64,000 nt of DNA from UBA4582 sp964228885 (lineage in GTDB: Bacteria; Pseudomonadota; Gammaproteobacteria; Pseudomonadales; Azotimanducaceae), in NCBI GenBank assembly GCA_964228885.1, contig CAXRCG010000278.1, positions 26,349 through 90,348 on the forward strand, written 5' to 3'. Of this stretch, positions 26,437-35,337 are shown in pieces. Under the pieces are notes generated by a model. It did no database searches and was not told where the DNA came from. It worked only from the letters and a program-made list of their open reading frames with translations. A program made the translations under genes and the position numbers. Numbering within the stretch: position 1 is the first letter of the stretch; every line of letters begins with the position of its first letter.

Positions 26437-27300
26437 CTAGTTTTCTCTATGAAACTCTTTGTGATATTCCCGACCTAACAACCACGTAAACACGTAGAAG
26501 AAAGCCAGAAACAACAGGACGTACCAACCAATACGCGTTCGATCAATTCGAGCAGGTTCGCCAATGTAGAACATAAAGTTCGCTAGATCATATATGACCT
26601 GATCGTATTCCGCGGTTGTCAGGCTACCCGTACCCTCAACTTTCTCTAAAGGGCTATAGCCTCTGCGAACCAGGTCGTCACCGCAAACCTCCTCTAGAAT
26701 GAACTCATTTGTTAACGGGTCACGCATATCACCGCCGTTCGGTGCGACTTTAGGCACCTGCTTGCAGGTCTTGATCTGCATACCCTGCAGATCAAGCAAG
26801 ACATGCGGCATACCAACATTCTCAAACAAGAGGTTGTTCATCCCAAAAGGACGCGAATCATCACGATAGAAGGTACGTAAATAGGTATATAACCAATCCG
26901 GCCCGCCTTTAAGATTACTATGAAGCGTAAGGTCCGGCGGCGAGGCCCCAAACCAGTTTCTTGAACTGTCATCACTCATCGTATTCGTCATCAGATCACC
27001 GATTCTAGTGTCTGGATCAAAAACCAGATGCTTCAACATTAAATCCTCGGGAATGCCGAGATCTTCAGCTGTACGCTTGTATCTTTGGTACTCAAGAGAG
27101 TGGCAACCCATACAATAGTTCATATACGTTCTTGCCCCGCGCTGCAGCGAGGCCTGATCGTGGATATCCGGTTCTATATGATCCAACGGATAGCTGGCAT
27201 CTGCGGCCGAGGCTGAAAATGAAAACGAGCAGCCAACCAATGTTAGAACGGCAAAACCAATTACTCTTTTTACTCTCAAATTAAGTATTCGTCTCATCAT
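26437..27300 (-). CDS. petC: Ubiquinol-cytochrome c reductase, cytochrome c1
   Basis: Membrane-anchored c-type cytochrome of complex III, passing electrons from the Rieske centre to cytochrome c. A signal peptide (about residues 1-33) precedes the haem motif CMGCHSL; the sixth ligand methionine is probably in ENVGMPHV, and a C-terminal transmembrane anchor (GWYVLLFLAFFYVFTWLL) follows. 287 aa. ATG overlaps the petB stop as ATGA. Confidence 0.95.
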   Translation of the reverse strand: MMRRILNLRVKRVIGFAVLTLVGCSFSFSASAADASYPLDHIEPDIHDQASLQRGARTYMNYCMGCHSLEYQRYKRTAEDLGIPEDLMLKHLVFDPDTRIGDLMTNTMSDDSSRNWFGASPPDLTLHSNLKGGPDWLYTYLRTFYRDDSRPFGMNNLLFENVGMPHVLLDLQGMQIKTCKQVPKVAPNGGDMRDPLTNEFILEEVCGDDLVRRGYSPLEKVEGTGSLTTAEYDQVIYDLANFMFYIGEPARIDRTRIGWYVLLFLAFFYVFTWLLGREYHKEFHREN

Positions 27301-28556
27301 TTCATCGTCACCCTATCTGGCACCGGCTTCGTCTTCTCAACGCTTGTATACCAAGGCATCAAAAGGAAGTAAGCAAAGTAAATCATCGTGCAGATTTGCG
27401 CTAGCAGTGTCTTAACAGGTGTTGGGTGAACAGTTCCAAGATAGCCTAATATAAAGAACGAGATCACAAATATCGCCAACGCCGATTTACTGACAATGCC
27501 CTTATAACGCATAGACCTTACAGGCGACTTGTCAAGCCAGGGCACAACAAACAAAATCGCTATTGCACCGGCCATAACAACAAGCCCCCAGAACTTAGCG
27601 GTCATACCAAACAATGGGAAGGTCGCAGCTCGAAGCATTGAGTAAAACGGCGTGTAGTACCATACCGGGGCAATTAACTCAGGGGTCTTCAAGGGATCTG
27701 CCGGGGTGTAATTCGGATGTTCAATCAGATATCCACCACCATCGGGATAAAAGAACATGACCGCGCAAAATACGATCAGGAACAATACAATTCCAGGTAA
27801 ATCATGGCCGATAGTATAAAAAGGGTGGAACGCAATGCCATCTACAGGCTTACCGTCTTTATCCAGATTTTTCTTGATATCGATGCCATCAGGGTTGTTC
27901 GAGCCCACCTCATGCAAGGCTAGTATATGCAGGACAACCAGCACGAGCAGTACGATGGGCACCGCCACCACGTGCAATGCAAAGAACCTATTCAGCGTGA
28001 CGCCTGACATGTTGAAGTCACCGCGGACCCATACCGCGATATCTTCACCATAGACTGGGATTGCTCCGGCAAGCGAAACAATCACCTGCGCTCCCCAGTA
28101 TGACATGTTGCCCCAAGGTAGCAGGTAACCAAAGAACCCTTCGGCCATCAAAGCCAAATAAATGAACATACCAAAAACCCAAATTAACTCACGAGGCTTC
28201 TGGTAAGAGCCGTACATTAACCCCCTAAACATATGTAGGTAGACAACGACGAAAAAAGCGGAGGCACCAGTCGAGTGCATGTACCTTAACAACCAACCAT
28301 ACTCCACGTCTCGCATGATATACTCTATCGAGCGAAAGGCATCTTCACCGGTAGGTACGTAACTCATTGTTAACCAAATACCGGTCAGCAACTGATTTAC
28401 TAGAACCACAAACGCCAGAACACCGAAAATGTACCAAAAGTCAAAATTCTTCGGCGCATAGTATTTCGACATATGCTTTTCGTAGGTTTCAGTAACAGGC
28501 AATCGGTCGTCAACCCAACGCATGATATCTTTAAACTGCTGTTCGATGGTGGCCAC
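27297..28556 (-). CDS. petB: Ubiquinol-cytochrome c reductase, cytochrome b
   Basis: The haem-b quinol-oxidising subunit of complex III. Eight or so transmembrane helices; haem ligand histidines appear in RYMHSTGASAFFVVVYLHMFRG and FFALHVVAVPIVLLVLVVLH. The Qo motif is PVWY (in IAPVWYYTPFY), the form typical of beta- and gammaproteobacteria. 419 aa. The start is GTG and overlaps the petA stop by one base (TAGTG). Confidence 0.96.
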   Translation of the reverse strand: MATIEQQFKDIMRWVDDRLPVTETYEKHMSKYYAPKNFDFWYIFGVLAFVVLVNQLLTGIWLTMSYVPTGEDAFRSIEYIMRDVEYGWLLRYMHSTGASAFFVVVYLHMFRGLMYGSYQKPRELIWVFGMFIYLALMAEGFFGYLLPWGNMSYWGAQVIVSLAGAIPVYGEDIAVWVRGDFNMSGVTLNRFFALHVVAVPIVLLVLVVLHILALHEVGSNNPDGIDIKKNLDKDGKPVDGIAFHPFYTIGHDLPGIVLFLIVFCAVMFFYPDGGGYLIEHPNYTPADPLKTPELIAPVWYYTPFYSMLRAATFPLFGMTAKFWGLVVMAGAIAILFVVPWLDKSPVRSMRYKGIVSKSALAIFVISFFILGYLGTVHPTPVKTLLAQICTMIYFAYFLLMPWYTSVEKTKPVPDRVTMK

Positions 28557-29158
28557 TATGCAGTACCTCCGTCTTCTCCAATCACGATGACAGAATCACT
28601 CTCGTAGTAGTGTGGTGGTACAGGCAGATTAGTCGGTGCGGGAACACCGGAGTACACCCGACCAGCAAGATCAAACTTTGAACCGTGACAAGGACAATAA
28701 AAGCCTCCGACCCACTCAGCATCAAATTCCTGAGGTGCTATCGCAGGTCTGAATTTTGGCGAACAACTCAGATGGGTGCATATGCCAACCAGCACAAGCA
28801 CCTCCGGTCGGATAGATCGGGTTTCATTCTTCGCATATTCAGGTTGCTGCGCTATTTCGTCTGAATCTGGGTCAGCTAGACGGTCATTCTTACTATTTAG
28901 TTTTGCCAGCTGTTCTTCAGAACGTTTGACAACAAATACCGGCTTGTCTCGCCAAGCAGGAATTGGTCCGATAATTTCACCCGGCACCAACTTGCTGATA
29001 TCAATCTTTATTGGCGCGCCTGCGGCCAATGCTTTTGCGCTAGGATTCCAAGATCCAAGAAAGGGTACCGCGACCCCAACTACACCTGCTGATCCAACTA
29101 CAGAGGTTGCACCAATCAAAAAATTGCGCCTCCCCACGTTCATGCCGTCATTACTCAC
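28556..29158 (-). CDS. petA: Ubiquinol-cytochrome c reductase, Rieske iron-sulfur subunit
   Basis: The [2Fe-2S] subunit of complex III. A twin-arginine signal-anchor (VGRRNFLIGATSVVGSAG) is at the N-terminus; the cluster motifs CTHLSC and CPCHGS carry the two cysteine and two histidine ligands. A GTG at 29158, ten bases after GGAGG, gives VSNDGMNVGRRNFL, matching relatives, and 200 aa; the TTG at 29182 lies upstream of that ribosome site. First gene of the bc1 operon. Confidence 0.95.
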   Translation of the reverse strand: MSNDGMNVGRRNFLIGATSVVGSAGVVGVAVPFLGSWNPSAKALAAGAPIKIDISKLVPGEIIGPIPAWRDKPVFVVKRSEEQLAKLNSKNDRLADPDSDEIAQQPEYAKNETRSIRPEVLVLVGICTHLSCSPKFRPAIAPQEFDAEWVGGFYCPCHGSKFDLAGRVYSGVPAPTNLPVPPHYYESDSVIVIGEDGGTA

Positions 29159-29282
29159 GACGTTCACTACCTCCAATTCCAAAACTATCCATTAGCATAT
29201 TTGGGGACCCCCCCTTAGTCGCTTAAACATCAATAGAACAGCGGTTCTCAGGGGCTTGGGCGACTAGCTAAAAAGCCCGCGA

Positions 29283-29293
29283 ATACTACCACA
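29283..29293 (-). promoter_or_regulatory. Possible petA promoter core
   Basis: GGTAGTATTCGCG on the minus strand matches the -10 and discriminator of the lpxC and rplM promoters (GGTAATATTCGCGC) with one change in the hexamer. No convincing -35 is seen. It lies 125 bases upstream of the petA start. Confidence 0.35.
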
Positions 29294-29334
29294 TAACCAA
29301 ACAAAAATGTTGACTTACACGCCCTTTTTCACGC

Positions 29335-29362
29335 AAAAGCCCTCTAAAGGAGAGGGCTTTTT
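29335..29362 (-). terminator. Intrinsic terminator downstream of rpsI
   Basis: Arms AAGCCCTCT and AGAGGGCTT form a GC-rich stem with a five-base loop. Four Ts follow on the minus strand and five on the plus strand, so it could work in both directions; only rpsI (ending at 29448) is available to use it. Confidence 0.6.
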
Positions 29363-29447
29363 AGGAATCACTTCGACTTTCAGTCAAAAGCGAGGTCTCG
29401 GGCGGCTTAGCGCCGCATCAAGCAGTCGAATAGAACTGCCAAACAGA

Positions 29448-29834
29448 TTAACGCTTGGAAAACTGAGGTTTCTTTCGCGCTTTACGCAAACCCACTTTCT
29501 TTCGCTCAACCACGCGCGCATCTCGACTTACAAAGCCGGCTTTACGCAGCGATGGACGCAAGGTTTCGTCGTATTCCATGAGCGCACGGGTTATACCGTG
29601 GCGAATTGCGCCGGCTTGGCCGAAGCCTCCACCACCGCGCACAGTCACGTGAAGGTCAAATTTATCTTTTAACTCAACAAGTTCAAGCGGCTGGCGAACG
29701 ATCATCCGCGCCGTCTCACGACCGAAGTAATCGTCCAGAGGCTTGCTATTGACAACGATATTGCCTGCGCCTGCGGTCATAAAAACCCGGGCTTTCGCTG
29801 ACTTTCTTCTTCCTGTTCCGTAGTACTGCGTCAT
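29448..29834 (-). CDS. rpsI: 30S ribosomal protein S9
   Basis: Small-subunit ribosomal protein whose C-terminal tail reaches the P-site tRNA. 128 aa with the standard start MTQYYGTGRRKSAKARV, the central RGGGGFGQAGAIRHGI and the C-terminal KKVGLRKARKKPQFSKR. Fifteen bases after rplM, in the usual rplM-rpsI operon. Confidence 0.98.
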   Translation of the reverse strand: MTQYYGTGRRKSAKARVFMTAGAGNIVVNSKPLDDYFGRETARMIVRQPLELVELKDKFDLHVTVRGGGGFGQAGAIRHGITRALMEYDETLRPSLRKAGFVSRDARVVERKKVGLRKARKKPQFSKR

Positions 29835-29849
29835 AACTTAACCTTTTTA

Positions 29850-30278
29850 CTATAGCTCAAGCGTTTGAGGTTGTTGAGCGGAATGCGGATGTTCTGAACC
29901 CGCGTAAACTTTTAACTTATTTAGCATGGAGTAGCTGAGTTTGTTTTTAGGCATCATACCTTTCACGGCAGACTGAACGGCACGCTCTGGCGCTTTGTCC
30001 ATCAACTTATCAAAGGTAATTGACTTAATGCCGCCCGGGTACCCTGTGTGATGATAATAGGTCTTATCAGTCCCTTTATTTCCGGTCACGCGGACCTTTT
30101 CGGCGTTTATCACGACGATATAATCGCCAGTATCAACGTGAGGAGTGTATTCAGCTTTATGCTTGCCTCTGAGCCTATTGGCGATTTCAGTTGCCATGCG
30201 ACCCAGAACTTTGTCTGTAGCATCAATAACATACCAGCTATGGGTAGCTGTTTCTTTCTTAGCAGAGATAGTTTTCAT
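29850..30278 (-). CDS. rplM: 50S ribosomal protein L13
   Basis: Early-assembling large-subunit protein, 142 aa: MKTISAKKETATHSWYVIDA and RLRGKHKAEYTPHVDTGDY are diagnostic. There is no good ribosome site in front of its ATG; instead the ATG overlaps the stop of a 10-codon ORF that has a strong site, so initiation is probably by coupling. L13 represses its own operon in E. coli, so a leader-based control is plausible. Confidence 0.97.
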   Translation of the reverse strand: MKTISAKKETATHSWYVIDATDKVLGRMATEIANRLRGKHKAEYTPHVDTGDYIVVINAEKVRVTGNKGTDKTYYHHTGYPGGIKSITFDKLMDKAPERAVQSAVKGMMPKNKLSYSMLNKLKVYAGSEHPHSAQQPQTLEL

Positions 30279-30307
30279 TGCGTAACCGATTGTGTAACCG
30301 TAGTCAT
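30275..30307 (-). CDS. Putative 10-codon leader ORF coupled to rplM
   Basis: ATG at 30305-30307 is preceded at six bases by GAGGAA (30314-30319), a near-perfect ribosome site. It encodes MTTVTQSVTQ and its TGA overlaps the rplM ATG (ATGA). The peptide repeats the unit VTQ. Being so short it cannot be proved coding from sequence, but the ribosome site has no other obvious use: it is 36 bases from the rplM start. Confidence 0.45.
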   Translation of the reverse strand: MTTVTQSVTQ

Positions 30308-30387
30308 TATTTGTTCCTCATCCACATAATGTGTGACGCAAAATTCTGCGTGCAACGATACAATTGCGAGGGGAATTTGGAGCGCGA

Positions 30388-30416
30388 ATATTACCGAAGA
30401 GCCTCGCCTCGCGCAA
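30388..30416 (-). promoter_or_regulatory. Promoter of rplM-rpsI
   Basis: TTGCGC, 17 bases, TAATAT, then the GC-rich discriminator TCGCGCTCC. This gives a transcript leader of about 100 bases that contains the 10-codon ORF. A GC-rich discriminator is expected for ribosomal operons under stringent control. Confidence 0.65.
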
Positions 30417-30459
30417 GAGCGTTCAGCGTGTTTTTTTATTGGCAAAACCCTTGTTGACA

Positions 30460-31545
30460 CTAGGGTTTGTGTTCTCTGCCCAAATATTCATTCGACTGCA
30501 TCTCCTGAAGCCTGCTCTCAGTTCTCCGAAACTCAAATTTCAACTGTTCACCCTGATAAATTTCAAGAATTGGTGATTCAGCCGAAATGATTAGTTTTAC
30601 ACCGTGGTCATAAAACTCATCGACCAAGCTAATAAACCGCCGCGCCGCATTTTCACTTTGTTCCGTGAAGCGAGGCAGATTACTGACCAGGACTGTCTGG
30701 TACAACATCGCTATCTCAATGTAATCATTCTGACTTCGCGGTCCGTCGCATATATCAGGAAAATCAAACCAGACCACCCCGTCGCCACAGAAACGCGTCT
30801 TTATCGCCCGACCTTCGATATCGAGCACAATATCGGCCTTACCTGCATCCGGAGACAGCGAGTTGAAGCTTTGGAGCAACACCTCATCTGCTTGAGGGTC
30901 TAGGGGATAATGATAAATCTCTGCAGATTCCAGCAGGCGCAATCGGTAGTCGATTCCCGCGTCTACGTTCAATATTTCTGTATTGGCTTCGATCATAGCG
31001 ATCGCAGGTATAAACTTGCTTCGCTGCAATCCGTTTTCATAAAGGTTCACCGGCTCTACATTCGAAGTCGCAACCAGCGTCACACCATTTTCGAACAACA
31101 CCTCAAGTAGCCCCGCAAGGATCATCGCGTCGGTAATATCACTGACAAAAAACTCATCAAAACATAAGACACGATTGTTATTGGCGAAGTCCAAGGCAAT
31201 CTTTTTCAGAGGATCAGCTTCTCCCTGAAAGTCTGTCAGGGCGCGGTGGACGTGGCGCATGAACCGGTGGAAATGCATTCGAGATTTCTGCCTAAAAGGC
31301 AAAGAGTCAAAAAAAAGATCCATCAAGAACGTTTTGCCACGACCAACACCACCCCAAAAATAGAGGCCAGGGATGCGTTCACGCTTTGGTTTGGCAAACA
31401 GCTTCGCTATTAAACCAGGCTCATCTTCTTGTTTAGTTAGCGCTAGATACAAGTTCTGGAGACGTTCCATAGCGCGCAACTGCGCCACATCGGACTGAAT
31501 TTCGCCTCTCGATATCGCTGCTTGGTAAAGGTCCAGTGGTCCCAT
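30460..31545 (-). CDS. zapE: Cell division ATPase ZapE (AFG1 family)
   Basis: AAA-type ATPase that in E. coli associates with the Z-ring late in division. Walker A GGVGRGKTFLMD (near residue 70) and Walker B VLCFDEFFVSDI are present, with HFHRFM between. The ATG at 31545 (MGPLDLYQAA) lies eight bases after the hisD stop; the longer reading frame to 31662 overlaps hisD and is rejected. 361 aa. In pseudomonads zapE also sits beside rplM. Confidence 0.93.
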   Translation of the reverse strand: MGPLDLYQAAISRGEIQSDVAQLRAMERLQNLYLALTKQEDEPGLIAKLFAKPKRERIPGLYFWGGVGRGKTFLMDLFFDSLPFRQKSRMHFHRFMRHVHRALTDFQGEADPLKKIALDFANNNRVLCFDEFFVSDITDAMILAGLLEVLFENGVTLVATSNVEPVNLYENGLQRSKFIPAIAMIEANTEILNVDAGIDYRLRLLESAEIYHYPLDPQADEVLLQSFNSLSPDAGKADIVLDIEGRAIKTRFCGDGVVWFDFPDICDGPRSQNDYIEIAMLYQTVLVSNLPRFTEQSENAARRFISLVDEFYDHGVKLIISAESPILEIYQGEQLKFEFRRTESRLQEMQSNEYLGREHKP

Positions 31546-31553
31546 CGGGCAAG

Positions 31554-32885
31554 CTAACCTTGCACCCGCAATTCGGCTGACAGCGCATGTGCCTCTAAAC
31601 CTTCGGCACGAGCAATAATCGATGCCGCCCGGTTCAGCTGTATAGCGCCTTTTCTTGAACACCGAATCATAGAACTTCGAACCTGAAAGTCGTAAACCCC
31701 AAGGGGAGAAGCGAATCTAGCTGTACCGCTGGTTGGCAATACATGGCTCGGACCAGCACTATAATCACCAACCACTTCAGCGGTGTGCTTACCCACAAAT
31801 ACCGCTCCCGCATTTCGGACACCGGATAACACTTCGTCGGGATTTTCGAGACATAACTCAAGATGCTCAGGCGCCATCTGATTTAACAGCGTCAGCATCT
31901 CTTCATTTGATCTGGCTAAGATCAGCGCCCCGCGGTCAGTCATCGACTTATTGATGATATCGCCTCGCGCCATAACAGACACTCTTTCTTCAATCAGGGC
32001 CGCGACGTTATCAAGTAAAACGCTGTCGGTGGATAACAGTACCGACTGCGCGAGCTCATCGTGTTCCGCCTGAGCAAACATATCCATCGTCAACCATTCC
32101 GGATCAACACTGCGATCGGCCACAATGGCTATTTCCGAGGGGCCTGCAATCATATCAATACCCACGTCGCCAAAGACCATAGACTTGGCTGTTGCGACAT
32201 AGATGTTGCCCGGACCCACAATCTTATCGACTCTAGGCACAGTCTCCGTGCCATAAGCAAGCGCGCCAATCGCTTGGGCACCTCCAATCGTAAAAAGTCG
32301 ATCAACTCCACAAAGGTGGGCGGTTGCCAACAGAGACTGATTGATTTCTCCGCCAGGCGTGGGGACTGTCAAAATAAGCTCACCTACCTCAGCCACTCTT
32401 GCTGGAACAGCCGTCATGATAATTGAAGAAGGGTAAGCCGCTTTGCCACCTGGAGCATAAATACCCACCCGCTCCATTCCTCGAATGAGCTGACCAAGCT
32501 GATTGCCTAATTCATCTTCATAGGACCAGTCAACCTGATTGCCATAGGCTTCTTTTTGTTTCTCGTGATAACTGCGAACGCGCGCAATTGACTGACTAAG
32601 CGCTTCAAGCACAATCGGATCTATGCTCTCAACCGCCGAAGCCATTTGTTGCTTACTAATCTCAAGCTCAGCGAACGTCTCGGCACCAATACCATCGAAT
32701 TTATTGCTGTATTCGAGTAAGGCTGCGTCACCATTGTCCTTAACGTTTTTGAGGATGGTACGCACATCGGTGAGAACATTCTCGTGGTTCTCTTCCTGCA
32801 CAGATAGCAGGGCTGCAAACTCTTCAGCAAACGATGCAGAAGAAGTTGATAGACGCCGCGGCGTCGATTTTTTAGTTATCAACAT
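31554..32885 (-). CDS. hisD: Histidinol dehydrogenase
   Basis: Catalyses the last two oxidation steps of histidine synthesis, histidinol to histidine, using NAD and zinc. The 443-aa protein shows KIVGPGNIYVATAK, DMIAGPSEI, and the zinc and catalytic segment MFAQAEHDE with the later APEHLEL. Three bases after hisG. hisC, often next in this group, is absent here and zapE follows. Confidence 0.96.
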   Translation of the reverse strand: MLITKKSTPRRLSTSSASFAEEFAALLSVQEENHENVLTDVRTILKNVKDNGDAALLEYSNKFDGIGAETFAELEISKQQMASAVESIDPIVLEALSQSIARVRSYHEKQKEAYGNQVDWSYEDELGNQLGQLIRGMERVGIYAPGGKAAYPSSIIMTAVPARVAEVGELILTVPTPGGEINQSLLATAHLCGVDRLFTIGGAQAIGALAYGTETVPRVDKIVGPGNIYVATAKSMVFGDVGIDMIAGPSEIAIVADRSVDPEWLTMDMFAQAEHDELAQSVLLSTDSVLLDNVAALIEERVSVMARGDIINKSMTDRGALILARSNEEMLTLLNQMAPEHLELCLENPDEVLSGVRNAGAVFVGKHTAEVVGDYSAGPSHVLPTSGTARFASPLGVYDFQVRSSMIRCSRKGAIQLNRAASIIARAEGLEAHALSAELRVQG

Positions 32886-32888
32886 TTG

Positions 32889-33524
32889 TCATTCACCAAC
32901 CACCGCTGCAAGCTCATCAATCATGTTTTGCATATTACGGTGTTTCATTTTCATGGACACTTTATTCACAATCAGTTGGGTAGAAATATCGGTTATGTGC
33001 TCCAGCGTCACAAGCCCATTGGCTTTTAACGTGTTGCCAGTTTCGACAATGTCAACTATGCGATGAGCTAATCCGGTGATTGGCGCTAACTCCATCGCAC
33101 CGTAAAGCTTAATTACATCGACCTGAATTCCTTTCTCGGCATAAAACTGTTTGGCAGTTTTCTCATATTTGGTCGCGATTTTCAGTCTACTGGGCAATGG
33201 CGGCTCGTTTCTTAACCCTGCGACCATAATGCTGCACTGGCCAATTTTCAGATCCAGAGGCTGGTAGTAACCTTCTTCACCGTGTTCAAGCAAGCTATCT
33301 TTGCCTGTCATGCCTAGATCAGCAATGCCATGCTCAACATAAGTTGCAACATCAGAGCCACGTAGCAAAACCAATTGCAAATTCTCCCGGTTAGTGTCGA
33401 ATATCAATTTTCTGGAAGTTTTCATATCATCCAAAGGCTCGACACCTATTTTTGCCAACAATTCAAGTTGGGCGCTCAAAATTCGACCGCCCTTTGCGAC
33501 CGCTAACGTTACATTTTGATTCAC
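32889..33524 (-). CDS. hisG: ATP phosphoribosyltransferase catalytic subunit, short form
   Basis: First enzyme of histidine synthesis, condensing ATP and PRPP. At 211 aa it lacks the C-terminal regulatory domain of the long form and should need HisZ as partner; hisZ is not in this window. TLAVAKGGRI, GSDVATYVEHGIADLGMTGKD and the PRPP motif DIVETGNTLKANGL are seen. Lies downstream of murA. Confidence 0.96.
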   Translation of the reverse strand: MNQNVTLAVAKGGRILSAQLELLAKIGVEPLDDMKTSRKLIFDTNRENLQLVLLRGSDVATYVEHGIADLGMTGKDSLLEHGEEGYYQPLDLKIGQCSIMVAGLRNEPPLPSRLKIATKYEKTAKQFYAEKGIQVDVIKLYGAMELAPITGLAHRIVDIVETGNTLKANGLVTLEHITDISTQLIVNKVSMKMKHRNMQNMIDELAAVVGE

Positions 33525-33603
33525 GATATTTTCTATTCCTGTTTTTACGAAGGCGATTTAGCGTGCGAACGCTTCGCTCAACTATCAGGCGCCCGGTACA
33601 CGT

Positions 33604-34875
33604 TCATCTGGACTGGATTCGTTTGATTTTTGCACCAAGATTCTGAAGCTTCTCCTCCACCTGTTCATAACCGCGATCTATGTGATAGATACGATTGACG
33701 ACGGTATCTCCATCGGCGATAAGCGCAGCGATAACCAAACTGACCGAGGCACGAAGATCATTCGCCATCACAGGTGCTGCCTGCAGCACAGTTACGCCTT
33801 CTACAATAGCGGTGGTGTTATTTCCCTCCAAGCGAATTTGCGCACCCATGCGATTCATTTCATGAACATGCATGAATCTGTTCTCGAAGATAGTTTCCTT
33901 TACAGTCGCAGTACCTTCGGCAATTGTATTCATTGCTAGGAATTGCGCCTGCAGGTCCGTGGGGAAACCCGGATACGGTGCTGTTACTAGACTCACGGCC
34001 CTTGGGCGTCGCCCTCGCATATCCAAGTCAATCCAGTCTTCACCAATCGTTACATCTGCACCTGATTCCCGTAATTTGCTAGTGACAACATCGAGATGAT
34101 CCGGAATCACATCGCGCATTTTTACACGACCACCGGTAGCCGCAGCAGCAATGAGATAAGTTGCTGCTTCAACCCGGTCAGCAATAACATGATGGTCACA
34201 GCCACCCAGTGACTCGACACCTTCTATCGTTATGGTATCCGTACCCTGACCAGAAACCTTCGCCCCCATAGCATTCAGAAAGTCCGCCAGATCGATAATC
34301 TCAGGCTCTCGCGCGCAGTTTTCAAGTACCGTTGTACCTTCAGCGAGCGCTGCAGCCATCATGATGTGCTCGGTACCGCCCACAGTGCTGACATCAAAAA
34401 TAAACCGAGCGCCTTTCAAACGTCCATTCACTTTGGCTTTGACGTACCCTTCCTTCATTTCAATAATAGCACCAAGCGCCTCCAGCCCTCTTAGATGCAA
34501 ATCAACAGGACGCGGTCCTATAGCACAACCGCCCGGCAAAGACACTTCAGCCTCACCATAATGCGCGAGCAGTGGCCCTAGCACCAGAAAAGAAGCCCGC
34601 ATCTTTCTCACCAGGTCGTAAGGTGCGACGAGACTCTTGATGGTATTTGCGTGAATTTCGATATTCATTTTTTCATCGACAACAACCTCCACGCCCATTG
34701 ACACCAACAACTCAATCATCGTTGTGATATCTCGAAGGTGCGGAACATTGCTGATTGTAACTGGCTCATTTGCAAGCAAGGAAGCGGCCAAAATCGTCAC
34801 TGCCGAGTTTTTAGCTCCCGAAGCGCGTAATTCACCTTCGAGACGCGCGCCGCCACTAATTAATAATTTATCCAT
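33604..34875 (-). CDS. murA: UDP-N-acetylglucosamine 1-carboxyvinyltransferase MurA
   Basis: First committed enzyme of peptidoglycan synthesis, transferring enolpyruvyl from PEP to UDP-GlcNAc; the target of fosfomycin. The catalytic cysteine is present in the loop PGGCAIGPRPVDLH (near residue 116), so the Cys form is retained. GAKNSAVTILAASLL and RASVSLVIAALIADG complete the fold. 423 aa; between ibaG and hisG. Confidence 0.97.
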   Translation of the reverse strand: MDKLLISGGARLEGELRASGAKNSAVTILAASLLANEPVTISNVPHLRDITTMIELLVSMGVEVVVDEKMNIEIHANTIKSLVAPYDLVRKMRASFLVLGPLLAHYGEAEVSLPGGCAIGPRPVDLHLRGLEALGAIIEMKEGYVKAKVNGRLKGARFIFDVSTVGGTEHIMMAAALAEGTTVLENCAREPEIIDLADFLNAMGAKVSGQGTDTITIEGVESLGGCDHHVIADRVEAATYLIAAAATGGRVKMRDVIPDHLDVVTSKLRESGADVTIGEDWIDLDMRGRRPRAVSLVTAPYPGFPTDLQAQFLAMNTIAEGTATVKETIFENRFMHVHEMNRMGAQIRLEGNNTTAIVEGVTVLQAAPVMANDLRASVSLVIAALIADGDTVVNRIYHIDRGYEQVEEKLQNLGAKIKRIQSR

Positions 34876-34919
34876 TTTTTCCTCGGCTGTATTAAGTCAG
34901 CAATTTGTACATGGCAAGT

Positions 34920-35150
34920 CTAGTTGTTTTCTTCTGGAGTCAAGCACTTCATGCTGACTGCATGAATTTCACCGGAATTTATTTTCTCATTCAGAAACCT
35001 GTAAACGAGTTGCTGCCTTTTTACTCTACTTAATCCGCTGAAAGCTTCGGAGACCAACATGAGTCCGAGCTTGTTACCCTCTGCTTGCATTGCAACATCA
35101 CATTCGCCCAGTCCTGCTTCTAACAGGCTTCGAATTTCATCTACGTCCAT
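34920..35150 (-). CDS. ibaG: BolA family protein IbaG
   Basis: A 76-aa BolA-like protein, probably working with monothiol glutaredoxins in iron-sulfur handling. The class II KH-like fold is recognisable in VAMQAEGNKLGLMLVSEAFSGLSRVKRQQLVYRFLNEKI, ending with IHAVSMKCLTP. It is immediately upstream of murA, as in E. coli. The mla genes that usually precede it are gone apart from an mlaF remnant. Confidence 0.92.
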   Translation of the reverse strand: MDVDEIRSLLEAGLGECDVAMQAEGNKLGLMLVSEAFSGLSRVKRQQLVYRFLNEKINSGEIHAVSMKCLTPEENN

Positions 35151-35337
35151 TTTAAACCTTAATCGTCAATCGGTCGGAAGTGGGGGATGATAACATGACA
35201 TTGGCTATGTACGGTCAGAATAAGATCCTAGAACCGGAGAACCCTTCGAGTTATTAAATTAAGCGAACTAGGACAGTATTATGTCAAAGAAATCGCTGGC
35301 TCGAGACTAGCAAGGCTATCCACGAGAAAACTTTCAC

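Noticed and set aside
30308..30460. 61-codon frame in front of rplM on the minus strand
   Set aside because: It starts far upstream of the proposed promoter's -10 and lacks a ribosome site; only its last ten codons are preceded by one.
30445..30468. Hairpin AAACCCT/AGGGTTT over the zapE stop as a terminator
   Set aside because: The stem includes the stop codon and only four Ts follow before GCC, so it is not convincing.
31546..31662. Longer zapE frame extending upstream to 31662
   Set aside because: The extension lies inside hisD in another frame and resembles nothing in ZapE; the family start MGPLDLYQ is at 31545.
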